Assembly: GCA_030637775.1 (NCBI GenBank)
Contig: DAOWFY010000143.1
Span: forward strand, 1 to 6,201
From: DAOVGU01 sp030637775 [NCBI: bacterium]
GTDB lineage: Bacteria; Ratteibacteria; UBA8468
Direction: 5' to 3'
DNA: 6,201 nucleotides
In this document: positions 1-5,835 of the stretch, one piece after another
Layout of the letters: the number at the start of each line of letters is the position of its first letter
Numbering within the stretch: the stretch's first letter is position 1
Notes under the pieces: model-generated
Seen by the model: only the letters and a program-made list of their open reading frames with translations
The model's database searches: none
Told to the model about the DNA's origin: nothing
Made by a program: the position numbers and the translations under genes

Positions 1-12
1 AGATATGTGTTG

Positions 13-42
13 TTGACGGGTTACCCCCTAATTTGCTATAAT
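13..42 (+). promoter_or_regulatory. Sigma-70-like promoter with extended -10 for the hom-thrC operon
   Basis: A -35 box TTGACG (13-18) and a perfect -10 box TATAAT (37-42) are separated by 18 bp. A TG dinucleotide at 34-35 forms the extended -10 motif TGCTATAAT. The predicted transcription start is about 49, which is also the first base of an ATG. A small dyad, GGGT-T-ACCC (18-26), sits in the spacer and could be an operator half, but its arms are only 4 bp. The next large gene downstream is hom at 115, so this is most likely the operon promoter. The box match is seen directly; activity is inferred. Confidence 0.75.
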
Positions 43-48
43 AGTTAT

Positions 49-111
49 ATGTTCAAATTATCTGCTGAAGTAAAAAAGGAATTGAAAAGATTGGGTGTAG
101 GTATTCTTTGA
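49..111 (+). CDS. Possible 20-codon leader ORF upstream of hom
   Basis: An ATG at 49 lies 6 nt after the TATAAT box, at the predicted transcription start, and opens a 20-residue frame (MFKLSAEVKKELKRLGVGIL). It ends with TGA at 109-111, three bases before the hom ATG. If real, it would be translated from a leaderless transcript, and its terminating ribosomes could reinitiate at hom, which has no good Shine-Dalgarno of its own. It contains no run of Thr, Ile or Met codons, so it does not look like a classical attenuation peptide. The 'LSAEVKKELKRLGV' pattern resembles the N-terminus of MNT-type nucleotidyltransferases, so it may instead be the fossil start of such a gene. It is basic and probably helical. 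It could also be chance. Confidence 0.3.
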   Translation: MFKLSAEVKKELKRLGVGIL

Positions 112-114
112 AAA

Positions 115-1395
115 ATGAAAACGATTAATATCGGATTGATTGGGTTTGGAACGATTGGAAGCGGGCTGGTAAGGGCGCTCAAAGAAAATAAAAATCTTCT
201 TGCTGAACGCACCGGCTTAAGGTTTGTTATCCGCCGTATCTGCGATAAGGACATTTCCTCTCCTCGAGAAGTAAAGGTAAAGAGGGGCATTCTTACCAGA
301 AACAGCGAAGATATTCTTTCTGACCCCAGGATTGATATTGTGGTTGAATTGATTGGTGGAACCAGACCCGCCCTTGACTATATCCTCAGGGCCCTGCAAA
401 ATAAAAAACCGGTAGTTACCGCCAACAAAAGCCTTTTAGCCGAGAAAGGGGAGATAATCTTTAATACCGCCTATAAAAATAAGGTCAAGATCGGGTTTGA
501 GGCCTCCGTTGCCGGAGGTATCCCGATCATTCGCTCTTTAAGGGAAGGTTTTGTGGCTAATCGTATCAAAGGACTATATGGCATCATCAATGGCACCACC
601 AACTATATTCTCAGCCAGATGAGCGAAAAGAAGATTTCCTTTAATCAGGCACTGAGAGAAGCAAAAGAGAAAGGTTATGCCGAGAAAAATAGCAAACTTG
701 ATATCTCCGGGATAGACTCTGCGCATAAACTTGCCATCCTTGCCAGATTTGCTTTCAATAGTATCTGCCCCTGGAAAAGGATTTACCGGGAAGGAATTGA
801 AAAGATTACCCCTCTTGATATTGAATACGGAGAGGAATTGGGCTATTGCCTTAAACTCTTAGCCATCGCCAAATTGAAAAATGGCGGATTGGAGTTGCGG
901 GTTCATCCTGCCCTTCTACCTACCTCCCACCCCCTTTCCTCTATCCAGGGAGCCTATAACGGAATTTACTTAACCGGAGACCTTATCGGAGAGACTCTTT
1001 TCTACGGAAAGGGGGCAGGAGCTAATCCTACCGCCAGCAGTGTCATCGCCGATATTGTCTCTATTGCCGAAGGAAAGGGAGAGGCGCTTAACTGGATGAA
1101 GGCTGTAAAAAATAGAAAAATCAACGATATCGGGGAACTGAGGACAAAATATTACTTCCGGTTTATGGCGCTGGATAAGCCCGGGGTTTTAGCCAGGATC
1201 GCCGCATCTTTGGGAAAGCATGGTATTAGTATCCTCTCCTGTATCCAGAAGGAAAGAGAAAAAAAGGTGGTACCGGTAGTGATGCTCACCCATTGGGCAA
1301 AGGGATCCTCGGTGCAGGCAGTCTTAAAAGAGATTGACCGGCTTTCAGTAATCAAAGAGAAGACGGTGGTAATCCGCGTTGAGGAAAGTGAATAA
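115..1395 (+). CDS. hom: Homoserine dehydrogenase with C-terminal ACT domain
   Basis: Homoserine dehydrogenase (EC 1.1.1.3) reduces L-aspartate 4-semialdehyde to L-homoserine with NAD(P)H, the branch step toward threonine and methionine, in the cytoplasm. The 426-residue protein has the usual full length. The dinucleotide-binding loop GFGTIG is at residues 10-15, TANK with the catalytic-type lysine at 102-105, [12 protein letters not shown] at 128-139 and NGTTNYIL at 159-166. The active-site region around residues 187-205 carries Glu190, Asp196, Asp201 and Lys205, with the same 6/5/4 spacing as the yeast enzyme's Glu208, Asp214, Asp219 and Lys223. An ACT domain (about 347-424, starting [18 protein letters not shown]) suggests feedback control, by threonine in many relatives. 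No aspartokinase is fused. The ATG at 115 is chosen because the Rossmann fold starts at once. It has no close Shine-Dalgarno and lies 3 nt after a short ORF. thrC overlaps the 3' end. Confidence 0.96.
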   Translation: MKTINIGLIGFGTIGSGLVRALKENKNLLAERTGLRFVIRRICDKDISSPREVKVKRGILTRNSEDILSDPRIDIVVELIGGTRPALDYILRALQNKKPVVTANKSLLAEKGEIIFNTAYKNKVKIGFEASVAGGIPIIRSLREGFVANRIKGLYGIINGTTNYILSQMSEKKISFNQALREAKEKGYAEKNSKLDISGIDSAHKLAILARFAFNSICPWKRIYREGIEKITPLDIEYGEELGYCLKLLAIAKLKNGGLELRVHPALLPTSHPLSSIQGAYNGIYLTGDLIGETLFYGKGAGANPTASSVIADIVSIAEGKGEALNWMKAVKNRKINDIGELRTKYYFRFMALDKPGVLARIAASLGKHGISILSCIQKEREKKVVPVVMLTHWAKGSSVQAVLKEIDRLSVIKEKTVVIRVEESE

Positions 1396-2440
1396 TTATC
1401 AGGGGGTTATTGAGAGGTATCGGGAATATCTTCCCGTTACGGAGAAAACACCGGTTATTACCCTTTTAGAGGGAGACACCCCTCTCATTGAGGCAAAACA
1501 TCTTTCCCAGGAATTGGGTTTAAGAATCTTCTTAAAGTATGAGGGTTTGAACCCCACCGGCTCCTTCAAGGATAGGGGAATGACGGTAGCCGTCTCCAAG
1601 GCAATGGAGGAGAAAGCGAAAGCTATTATCTGCGCCTCCACCGGAAATACCTCGGCCTCAGCCGCCGCCTATGCCGCCCGAGCAAAAATTGCCTGTATTG
1701 TGCTTATTCCTAAAGGAGCGATTGCTCTTGGCAAGCTCTCCCAGGCTCTCATTCATCAAGCGAAGGTTCTGGCCGTGGAGGGAAATTTTGATGAGGCCCT
1801 TTCTCTGGTAAGGGAAATAACGAGAAAATATCCCATTGTTTTGGTTAATTCCCTTAATCTCAACCGGATTGAGGGACAGAAGACGGCGTCTTTTGAGATT
1901 GTTGATGTTTTAGGGGACGCTCCTGATTATCATGCTCTTCCTGTGGGGAACGCCGGCAATATCACCGCTTACTGGAAGGGATACAAGGAGTATTTTAGAG
2001 CGGGAAAGAGCAAAAGAGTTCCCAGAATGCTTGGGTTTCAGGCGGAGGGAGCCGCCCCCATTGTCAGGGGCCATCCGATAAGAAAGCCAGAGACCATTGC
2101 CACCGCCATTCGCATTGGTAATCCTGCCAGTTGGAAAAAAGCAGAGGAGGCAAGGGATGAATCCGGCGGACTCATCGAGATGGTGACCGATAAAGAGATT
2201 GCCTCTGCCTATAAGATTTTAGCGGCCCGGGAAGGGATTTTTGTCGAACCGGCCTCGGCGGCCTCCATCGCCGGCCTTCTTAAGTTAAAAAAAAGAGGGT
2301 ATTTCGGCAAAGAGGCAACCGTTACCTGCACCCTTACCGGTCATGGTTTGAAGGACCCTGACTTTGCCGTCAAGAGTTCTATCTCTCCTCCAACTATACC
2401 CGCCTCCCTCAAGGAAGTAGCAAAAGCCATCGGGCTTTAA
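1388..2440 (+). CDS. thrC: Threonine synthase
   Basis: Threonine synthase (EC 4.2.3.1) is a cytoplasmic PLP enzyme that converts O-phospho-L-homoserine to L-threonine and phosphate. From the GTG at 1388 it has 350 residues, typical of the short bacterial/archaeal form. The family opening [24 protein letters not shown] is present, the PLP lysine lies in SFKDRG (Lys61), and the substrate-side ASTGNTSAS follows at about 83-91. The cofactor phosphate loop GNAGN is at 187-191, and [12 protein letters not shown] closes the fold near residue 320. Two starts are possible: GTG 1388, preceded by GAGG at 3 nt and matching the family N-terminus, or TTG 1379, three codons longer without a clear Shine-Dalgarno. 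Either overlaps hom (8 or 17 bp), so the two are translationally coupled in one operon. No homoserine kinase follows. The gene ends about 40 bp from a convergent minus-strand gene. Confidence 0.95.
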   Translation: MNNYQGVIERYREYLPVTEKTPVITLLEGDTPLIEAKHLSQELGLRIFLKYEGLNPTGSFKDRGMTVAVSKAMEEKAKAIICASTGNTSASAAAYAARAKIACIVLIPKGAIALGKLSQALIHQAKVLAVEGNFDEALSLVREITRKYPIVLVNSLNLNRIEGQKTASFEIVDVLGDAPDYHALPVGNAGNITAYWKGYKEYFRAGKSKRVPRMLGFQAEGAAPIVRGHPIRKPETIATAIRIGNPASWKKAEEARDESGGLIEMVTDKEIASAYKILAAREGIFVEPASAASIAGLLKLKKRGYFGKEATVTCTLTGHGLKDPDFAVKSSISPPTIPASLKEVAKAIGL

Positions 2441-2464
2441 ATTCAAAAGTTTCTTTTCTTCTTT

Positions 2465-2495
2465 CGGAAATTTTTTCCGCTAAATTTCCGCTAAA
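2465..2495. repeat. 11-bp exact tandem duplication beside a short inverted repeat
   Basis: TTTCCGCTAAA occurs twice back to back (2474-2484 and 2485-2495). The first copy also forms the right arm of an inverted repeat, CGGAAA (2465-2470) with TTTCCG (2474-2479), loop TTT. The block covers the last codons and the TAG of the minus-strand ORF and the thrC-distal spacer. The hairpin is weak and AT-rich and has no clean T-run, so I do not call it an intrinsic terminator, although its place between convergent genes would suit one. Confidence 0.6.
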
Positions 2496-2839
2496 ATGTA
2501 GTAGGATGTCTTGTCGCTAACTCCTGCCCTTTTTATAACCTTTTTGTCTATCAGTTCTCGCAGGTCATTTCTTGCTGTCCTGTCTGTTATTATAGATAAA
2601 TCAGCATATTTCTTGCTAGTAATTCTTTTATGTTCTTTGAGAAATTCTATCACTTTTATTTGCCTATTATTAAGACTCAAAGTTTTTAAATACTCCTCTG
2701 TCAACTTAGATTTCCTGAAGATGACTACAAGACTAGTTCCTGTGTATTCAAAATCAGGCTCAGGTAATCCCCAACCAAGATTATAAGATGATGGGTCTCC
2801 CCAAGGAAAAATATTCCTTTTGGCAACCGATTGCTTCAT
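2480..2839 (-). CDS. C-terminal remnant of an AlbA_2/RecG-like ATP-binding regulator (winged-helix part)
   Basis: The 119-residue product matches, from about residue 24, the tail of large proteins annotated as ATP-binding protein or RecG-like helicase-related regulator (AlbA_2 domain, HATPase_c_4 domain, winged helix; usually 400-500 residues). GLPEPDFEYTGTSLVVIF (24-41) is the end of the ATPase-like region. LTEEYLKTLSLNNRQ then leads into a winged helix-turn-helix (about 57-118) that should bind DNA. The AlbA_2 domain and ATP-binding motifs are absent, and residues 1-22 (MKQSVAKRNIFPWGDPSSYN...) do not match what normally precedes GLPEP. So this is a truncated gene, though it has an intact start, a strong Shine-Dalgarno and a -10-like box, and could still make a small DNA-binding protein. 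The DNA is visibly more AT-rich than hom-thrC, in keeping with an accessory origin. Intact relatives often sit in accessory islands. Confidence 0.7.
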   Translation of the reverse strand: MKQSVAKRNIFPWGDPSSYNLGWGLPEPDFEYTGTSLVVIFRKSKLTEEYLKTLSLNNRQIKVIEFLKEHKRITSKKYADLSIITDRTARNDLRELIDKKVIKRAGVSDKTSYYILAEI

Positions 2840-2846
2840 GGTAACA

Positions 2847-2869
2847 CCCCTTTCTTTTCCTCTATTATA
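2847..2869 (-). promoter_or_regulatory. Shine-Dalgarno and -10-like box for the minus-strand winged-helix ORF
   Basis: Read on the minus strand, GAAAGGGG (2854-2847) lies 7 nt before the ATG at 2839, a strong ribosome binding site. Farther upstream is a perfect TATAAT (2869-2864), about 24 nt from the start codon. The -35 position holds only a weak TTTCTT-like match. Together these suggest the truncated gene can still be expressed. Confidence 0.5.
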
Positions 2870-2894
2870 ATCGTATAGAGAAAAGAAAGAAACA

Positions 2895-2926
2895 CCCCCC
2901 TCACAATCTCCCCCTCAAGGGGGAGA
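2895..2926. repeat. C/G-rich palindrome resembling a dispersed intergenic repeat
   Basis: TCTCCCCCT (2907-2915) and AGGGGGAGA (2918-2926) form a 9-bp perfect dyad with only CA between them (in practice an 8-bp stem with a TCAA loop). CCCCCCTCACAA (2895-2906) precedes it. The arrangement 'CCCCCTCAC...TCTCCCCCTCAAGGGGGAGA' is like palindromic repeats I recall scattered between genes in many bacterial genomes. No T-run follows the stem, so it is not a standard intrinsic terminator. Only one copy is in this window. Confidence 0.6.
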
Positions 2927-3080
2927 CGTCTATTTAATCTTCTTAAAAGATTTAAGAGACTGGGTGTTACCTATGTATCTCATCTTGTGCAGGATTCTTT
3001 TGACCCACACTCTACATTCTTTGGTTGTAAATACAGTGTTTCAAGATAGTTGCGGTTTTTCTCTTTCAAAGATAAATTGA
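2927..3080. other. AT-rich intergenic stretch without a supported gene
   Basis: This spacer between the palindrome and the TPR gene holds no ORF with a convincing start. A minus-strand frame (3040 down to the stop at 2930-2932) reads 36 residues after a stop codon and has a protein-like, Lys/Arg-rich sequence (CRVWVKRILHKMRYIGNTQS at its core). It has no start codon with a ribosome site, so it may be the tail of a decayed gene. A plus-strand frame (2928-3080) is also open but hydrophobic and probably fortuitous. Confidence 0.4.
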
Positions 3081-3086
3081 TTGGTG

Positions 3087-3092
3087 TATAAT
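3087..3092 (+). promoter_or_regulatory. -10 box of the TPR/membrane protein gene, placed for leaderless transcription
   Basis: A perfect TATAAT lies 6 nt upstream of the ATG at 3099, so transcription would start at or next to that ATG. The -35 region is poor (TTTCAA at 3064-3069 with 17-bp spacing). There is no Shine-Dalgarno near the start codon. The same TATAAT-N6-ATG layout occurs at 37-51. Confidence 0.55.
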
Positions 3093-3098
3093 AAAAGT

Positions 3099-4679
3099 AT
3101 GACAAAAAAGAGGAAGGTTCTTTTCTCAATTGCACTTCTTTTAATAGTTCTTGGTATCATTCTACCTCAATACCTATCTAAATCGAGACGGGCAGAGAGA
3201 TGTTTTCGAAAAGGCTTTACTCATTTTAGTCTCTACAGAGGTAAAGCTGTCCCTTATTTAAGGAAAGCAGTGGCACTTCAACCTCAGAATTCTAAGTACC
3301 ATGAGGGATTGGCCTGGGCCATAAATAATGAGATTGAGATTTCAGATATTCTGAAGAAAAAATCCGATGTAGATATCCAAGAAGTTCAGAAAGAAGCGAT
3401 TATTGAGTATAAAAGAGCGATAAGTCTTGACCCAAGCAATCCTCGTCTGCGCTATTATCTCTCCCAACTCTATCAAGGAGAAGAGGCGATTAAAGAAATA
3501 GAAAAAGCACTGGAACTGAACCCTAAAAATAGTCTTCTAAATTATGAATTGGCCTATCTTTTCAGCAAGGAAGAAAGAAATAAGGAAGTAATTAATCAGG
3601 TAAGAGAAGGGAATGAGAAAGAAAATATTTACCTTTATTTTCCTATTTTCTTACCGCGGAATATAGAAGATTACTCTATTGGAGAAATATCAATATTTAC
3701 AAGTGCTGAATTGCCCTTGCTTTCTCACTATAGAGAGGTTGCCAGGAATTGTGTTGAAATGGCCAAAAATTACCAAAAGAGAGATGAGATTAATAAAGCA
3801 ATAAGTCTTTATAATGAGACGGTAAGGATGGGAAGGGTGGTAATGGCAACTAAACCCCGAACCTTAATCCGCTTCCTTGTGGGAATGGCAATTCAAGAGA
3901 TTGCCTATCGACCTCTAAAAGAACTCTATCAAGAAAAAGGAATGTTAAGAGAGGTAGCAGAAATAGAGAAAAGGAGAAAACGGCTGAAATCAATTCAGAA
4001 AGAATGCAAAAAGTATGCTTCGGGAACGATGTTTCCTCTTATCAAGAGGGTGACAAGAGTTATGGCTCCTATTTCTACGCTTTTTTGTGTCTTTATTCTC
4101 CAACTGATTCTTATCTTCTTTCTCTGGATTCAACTGAGAATCTTTCGTCGTCTAAAAAGAAAGAAGGGAGCAGAAGAAGTAAAAGTTTTCCTTCCTCAAA
4201 AAAATTGGAGGAGATTAATAAAATTATATTCTTTGATTTACCTCCCTCTTTATTGCTTAACTACAGGAATATCTCTTTGGTATATTCGTTACTACTCAGG
4301 CGCTCATCCTGCTTTTTGGATTCCCCAAATTGTTACACTTTACCTGCCGCTTCTTTCTGCGATAATAATGGCGTGTTTACTCCTTATTTTTGCTTCGCAA
4401 TCCCTCTTTTATAATTACAAAAAGCAAGTTAAAGATTCCTCCTTCTGGAATTTCCTCTTCTCGCGTCACATTTTTCCAGGAATAAGGATCTTAGAATCTA
4501 AAGGTCAGATACTCCTTCTGAGTAAAGGCTTAATCTTCCTCATCGCTCTCTTTCTGCTCGTTTCTGTTGCCTATAAATATATCATTCACGTCTATCCGTG
4601 GCAGTATCTTAGTATTCCCTATGGCTCTTTATTGGTTGAGGAGGGTAAATTTGTAGGGAAACTCTTAACAAAATTATAA
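3099..4679 (+). CDS. TPR-repeat membrane protein of unknown function
   Basis: I do not recognise a named family. The 526-residue product begins with a basic tip and a hydrophobic anchor (about residues 8-24). A mostly helical soluble region follows with TPR-like units, for example GKAVPYLRKAVALQPQNSKY (48-67), EAIIEYKRAISLDPSNPRLR (99-118) and EEAIKEIEKALELNPKNSLL (128-147), and a weaker one near 222-250. A charged, coiled-coil-like stretch (about 278-306) leads to four hydrophobic segments near 322-347, 376-397, 408-436 and 471-495. The repeats probably lie outside the cytoplasm if the first segment is an uncleaved anchor, but topology is a guess. TPRs suggest a scaffold or envelope role. 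The ATG at 3099 is preferred over TTG 3081, because a TTG start would put the TATAAT box inside the coding region. The DNA is AT-rich compared with hom-thrC. amrS follows after 49 bp. Confidence 0.8.
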   Translation: MTKKRKVLFSIALLLIVLGIILPQYLSKSRRAERCFRKGFTHFSLYRGKAVPYLRKAVALQPQNSKYHEGLAWAINNEIEISDILKKKSDVDIQEVQKEAIIEYKRAISLDPSNPRLRYYLSQLYQGEEAIKEIEKALELNPKNSLLNYELAYLFSKEERNKEVINQVREGNEKENIYLYFPIFLPRNIEDYSIGEISIFTSAELPLLSHYREVARNCVEMAKNYQKRDEINKAISLYNETVRMGRVVMATKPRTLIRFLVGMAIQEIAYRPLKELYQEKGMLREVAEIEKRRKRLKSIQKECKKYASGTMFPLIKRVTRVMAPISTLFCVFILQLILIFFLWIQLRIFRRLKRKKGAEEVKVFLPQKNWRRLIKLYSLIYLPLYCLTTGISLWYIRYYSGAHPAFWIPQIVTLYLPLLSAIIMACLLLIFASQSLFYNYKKQVKDSSFWNFLFSRHIFPGIRILESKGQILLLSKGLIFLIALFLLVSVAYKYIIHVYPWQYLSIPYGSLLVEEGKFVGKLLTKL

Positions 4680-4681
4680 GG

Positions 4682-4732
4682 ATGGCTCAATTTCGCCAGT
4701 GTTTCGCACGGCTGACTTACCTGTTGCTATGA
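4682..4732 (+). CDS. Possible 16-codon coupling ORF between the TPR gene and amrS
   Basis: An ATG two bases after the TPR gene's TAA opens a 16-residue frame (MAQFRQCFARLTYLLL). Its TGA (4730-4732) overlaps the amrS ATG (4729-4731) as ATGA. It has no normally spaced Shine-Dalgarno of its own (AAGG abuts the ATG), so it would depend on ribosomes finishing the TPR gene. amrS also lacks a Shine-Dalgarno, so a relay of termination and reinitiation is plausible. Chance is a serious alternative for so short a frame. Confidence 0.3.
   Translation: MAQFRQCFARLTYLLL
4695..4712 (+). other. Small GC-rich hairpin in the TPR-amrS spacer
   Basis: GCC-A-GTG (4695-4701) can pair with CAC-GGC (4707-4712) around a TTTCG loop, giving six G/C-rich pairs with a bulged A. 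It lies in an otherwise AT-rich junction just before the amrS start. No T-run follows, so it is not an intrinsic terminator. It might influence access to the amrS start or read-through between the two genes. Confidence 0.35.
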
Positions 4733-5835
4733 GAAAGGTTTGGATTAGCTTGATTTGTTTAATAATGATAGGAATAGTTGGGGCATTGGCTGGCCCTGCC
4801 TCTAAAAAAGTAGTAAAGGAACATCTGAAAGAAGCGATGTACTATCAACCACTAAAGGATGGCAAGGTTAGATGTCTGCTCTGTTTTAGAAGGTGTATCA
4901 TTGCTAAAGGGGGTAGGGGAGTTTGCCGGAATAGGGAGAATCGTGACGGAAAATTATACAGCATGGTCTATGCCCGACCTTCCGCGGTCCATATCGACCC
5001 TGTTGAGAAGGAGCCACAACTGCATATGCTCCCCGGCACAGAAATCCTTTGCTTGGGGACCGCCGGGTGTAATTTTCACTGTCGACACTGTCAGAATTGG
5101 CATTTGTCTCAGAGAGCGATTGAAGAGATAGGGTATCTTTATTATTTACCGCCAGAGGAGGTGGTAAAACTTGCTCTCAGAAAGAAAATCCCCACCATTT
5201 CCTTCACCTATAACGAGCCTGTTTCCTTCTATGAGTATGTCTATGATGTAGCCCGAGCCGCTAAGAAAAAGAACCTAAGGATCCTTTGGCATTCCAACGG
5301 TTCGATTAACCCCGAGCCCTTAAGGGAACTGCTAAAATACACCGATGCGGTCACCATCGATTTAAAAGGATTTACCGAGAAATTCTACCGGGAGGTCTCT
5401 GCGGCGAAATTGGAACCGGTGCTTAAAACCTTAAAAATTATTAAAGAAAAGGGCGTTTGGCTGGAGCTCGTGAACTTGGTTATTCCTACATTAAACGATA
5501 ATCCAGAGGATATCAAGCGAATGTGTAAATGGATTAAGGAAAATCTTGGGGAAGAGACCCCTTTACACTTCTCCCGTTTTTCCCCTGCCTATCGATTAAC
5601 CAAATTGCCACCAACCCCAATTAAAATCTTAGAAAGAGCACACAAAATTGCTAAAGATGTTGGTTTACTTTATGTCACCGTAGGAAATCTTCCCGGACAT
5701 AGATACAACTCTACCTTCTGCCCCAAATGCGGAAAGAGACTAATTCATCGCATTCATTTTCAGGTATTAAGAAATAATGTCGTAGGAGGAAGGTGTAAAT
5801 TTTGCCAGCTTAAGATTCCGGGAATCTGGAAGTAA
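4729..5835 (+). CDS. amrS: AmmeMemoRadiSam-system radical SAM enzyme (AmrS) with N-terminal membrane segment
   Basis: This belongs to the radical SAM family encoded with AMMECR1 (AmrA) and MEMO (AmrB) proteins in many prokaryotes. The reaction and substrate are not known to me. In the 368-residue product the [4Fe-4S]/SAM motif CNFHCRHC has Cys114, Cys118 and Cys121. An N-terminal cysteine set (Cys49, 52, 56, 66) matches the family's CxxC-x3-C-x9-C region. YNEP (161-164) and HSNG (188-191) are barrel motifs. The tail has two CxxC pairs (331-334, 356-359) forming the usual zinc-ribbon-like end with KIPGIW. The odd part is residues 1-22 (MRK followed by a hydrophobic run to about 20), a signal-anchor-like segment. 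A folded SAM domain with Fe-S outside the cytoplasm would be unusual, so cytoplasmic tethering is more likely. GTG 4699 would add ten residues. ATG 4729 is preferred because it starts the basic-hydrophobic segment. No amrA or amrB is in the window. Confidence 0.9.
   Translation: MRKVWISLICLIMIGIVGALAGPASKKVVKEHLKEAMYYQPLKDGKVRCLLCFRRCIIAKGGRGVCRNRENRDGKLYSMVYARPSAVHIDPVEKEPQLHMLPGTEILCLGTAGCNFHCRHCQNWHLSQRAIEEIGYLYYLPPEEVVKLALRKKIPTISFTYNEPVSFYEYVYDVARAAKKKNLRILWHSNGSINPEPLRELLKYTDAVTIDLKGFTEKFYREVSAAKLEPVLKTLKIIKEKGVWLELVNLVIPTLNDNPEDIKRMCKWIKENLGEETPLHFSRFSPAYRLTKLPPTPIKILERAHKIAKDVGLLYVTVGNLPGHRYNSTFCPKCGKRLIHRIHFQVLRNNVVGGRCKFCQLKIPGIWK

Larger units (their letters stand above)
2840..2971. 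repeat. Perfect 10-bp inverted repeat bracketing the upstream region of the winged-helix ORF
   Basis: GGTAACACCC (2840-2849) and its exact complement GGGTGTTACC (2962-2971) enclose about 112 bp. That stretch holds the minus-strand promoter elements and a C/G-rich palindrome. Each copy, read outward, is followed by ATG within 0-1 nt (minus-strand start at 2839, plus-strand ATG at 2973). It could be the ends of a small non-autonomous element, a pair of operator sites or chance. I see no target-site duplication outside the arms. Confidence 0.45.

Noticed and set aside
45-290. An 81-codon minus-strand frame over the hom start
   Set aside because: It lies opposite the promoter and the Rossmann fold of hom, with no ribosome site or recognisable sequence.
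2465-2479. Intrinsic terminator between thrC and the convergent ORF
   Set aside because: The 6-bp stem has only three G/C pairs and no clean T-run on either strand, so it is reported only as a repeat.
2511-2786. A 91-codon plus-strand frame opposite the winged-helix ORF
   Set aside because: It is antisense to an ORF with recognisable family sequence and is Ser/Leu-rich. There is no independent support.
2907-2926. The C/G-rich palindrome as a transcription terminator
   Set aside because: The stem is strong, but neither side is followed by a run of T. A dispersed repeat explains it better.
2928-3080. Plus-strand hydrophobic frame with an ATG at 2973, as a possible small membrane or toxin peptide
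   Set aside because: The 35-residue product has only a weak upstream ribosome-like GGGTG, and the hydrophobicity fits a T-rich sequence. There is no antitoxin-like partner and no other support.
2840-3098. CRISPR array or a tRNA/ncRNA gene in the central spacer
   Set aside because: There are no regularly spaced repeats, and I find no cloverleaf-like arms or TTC-box pattern. The only structures are the palindrome and the single inverted repeat.
4004-4414. A 136-codon plus-strand frame inside the TPR protein gene
   Set aside because: It is rich in Ser, Leu and Tyr, has no ribosome site, and overlaps in another frame a gene with clear TPR and membrane segments. It is a by-product of that composition.
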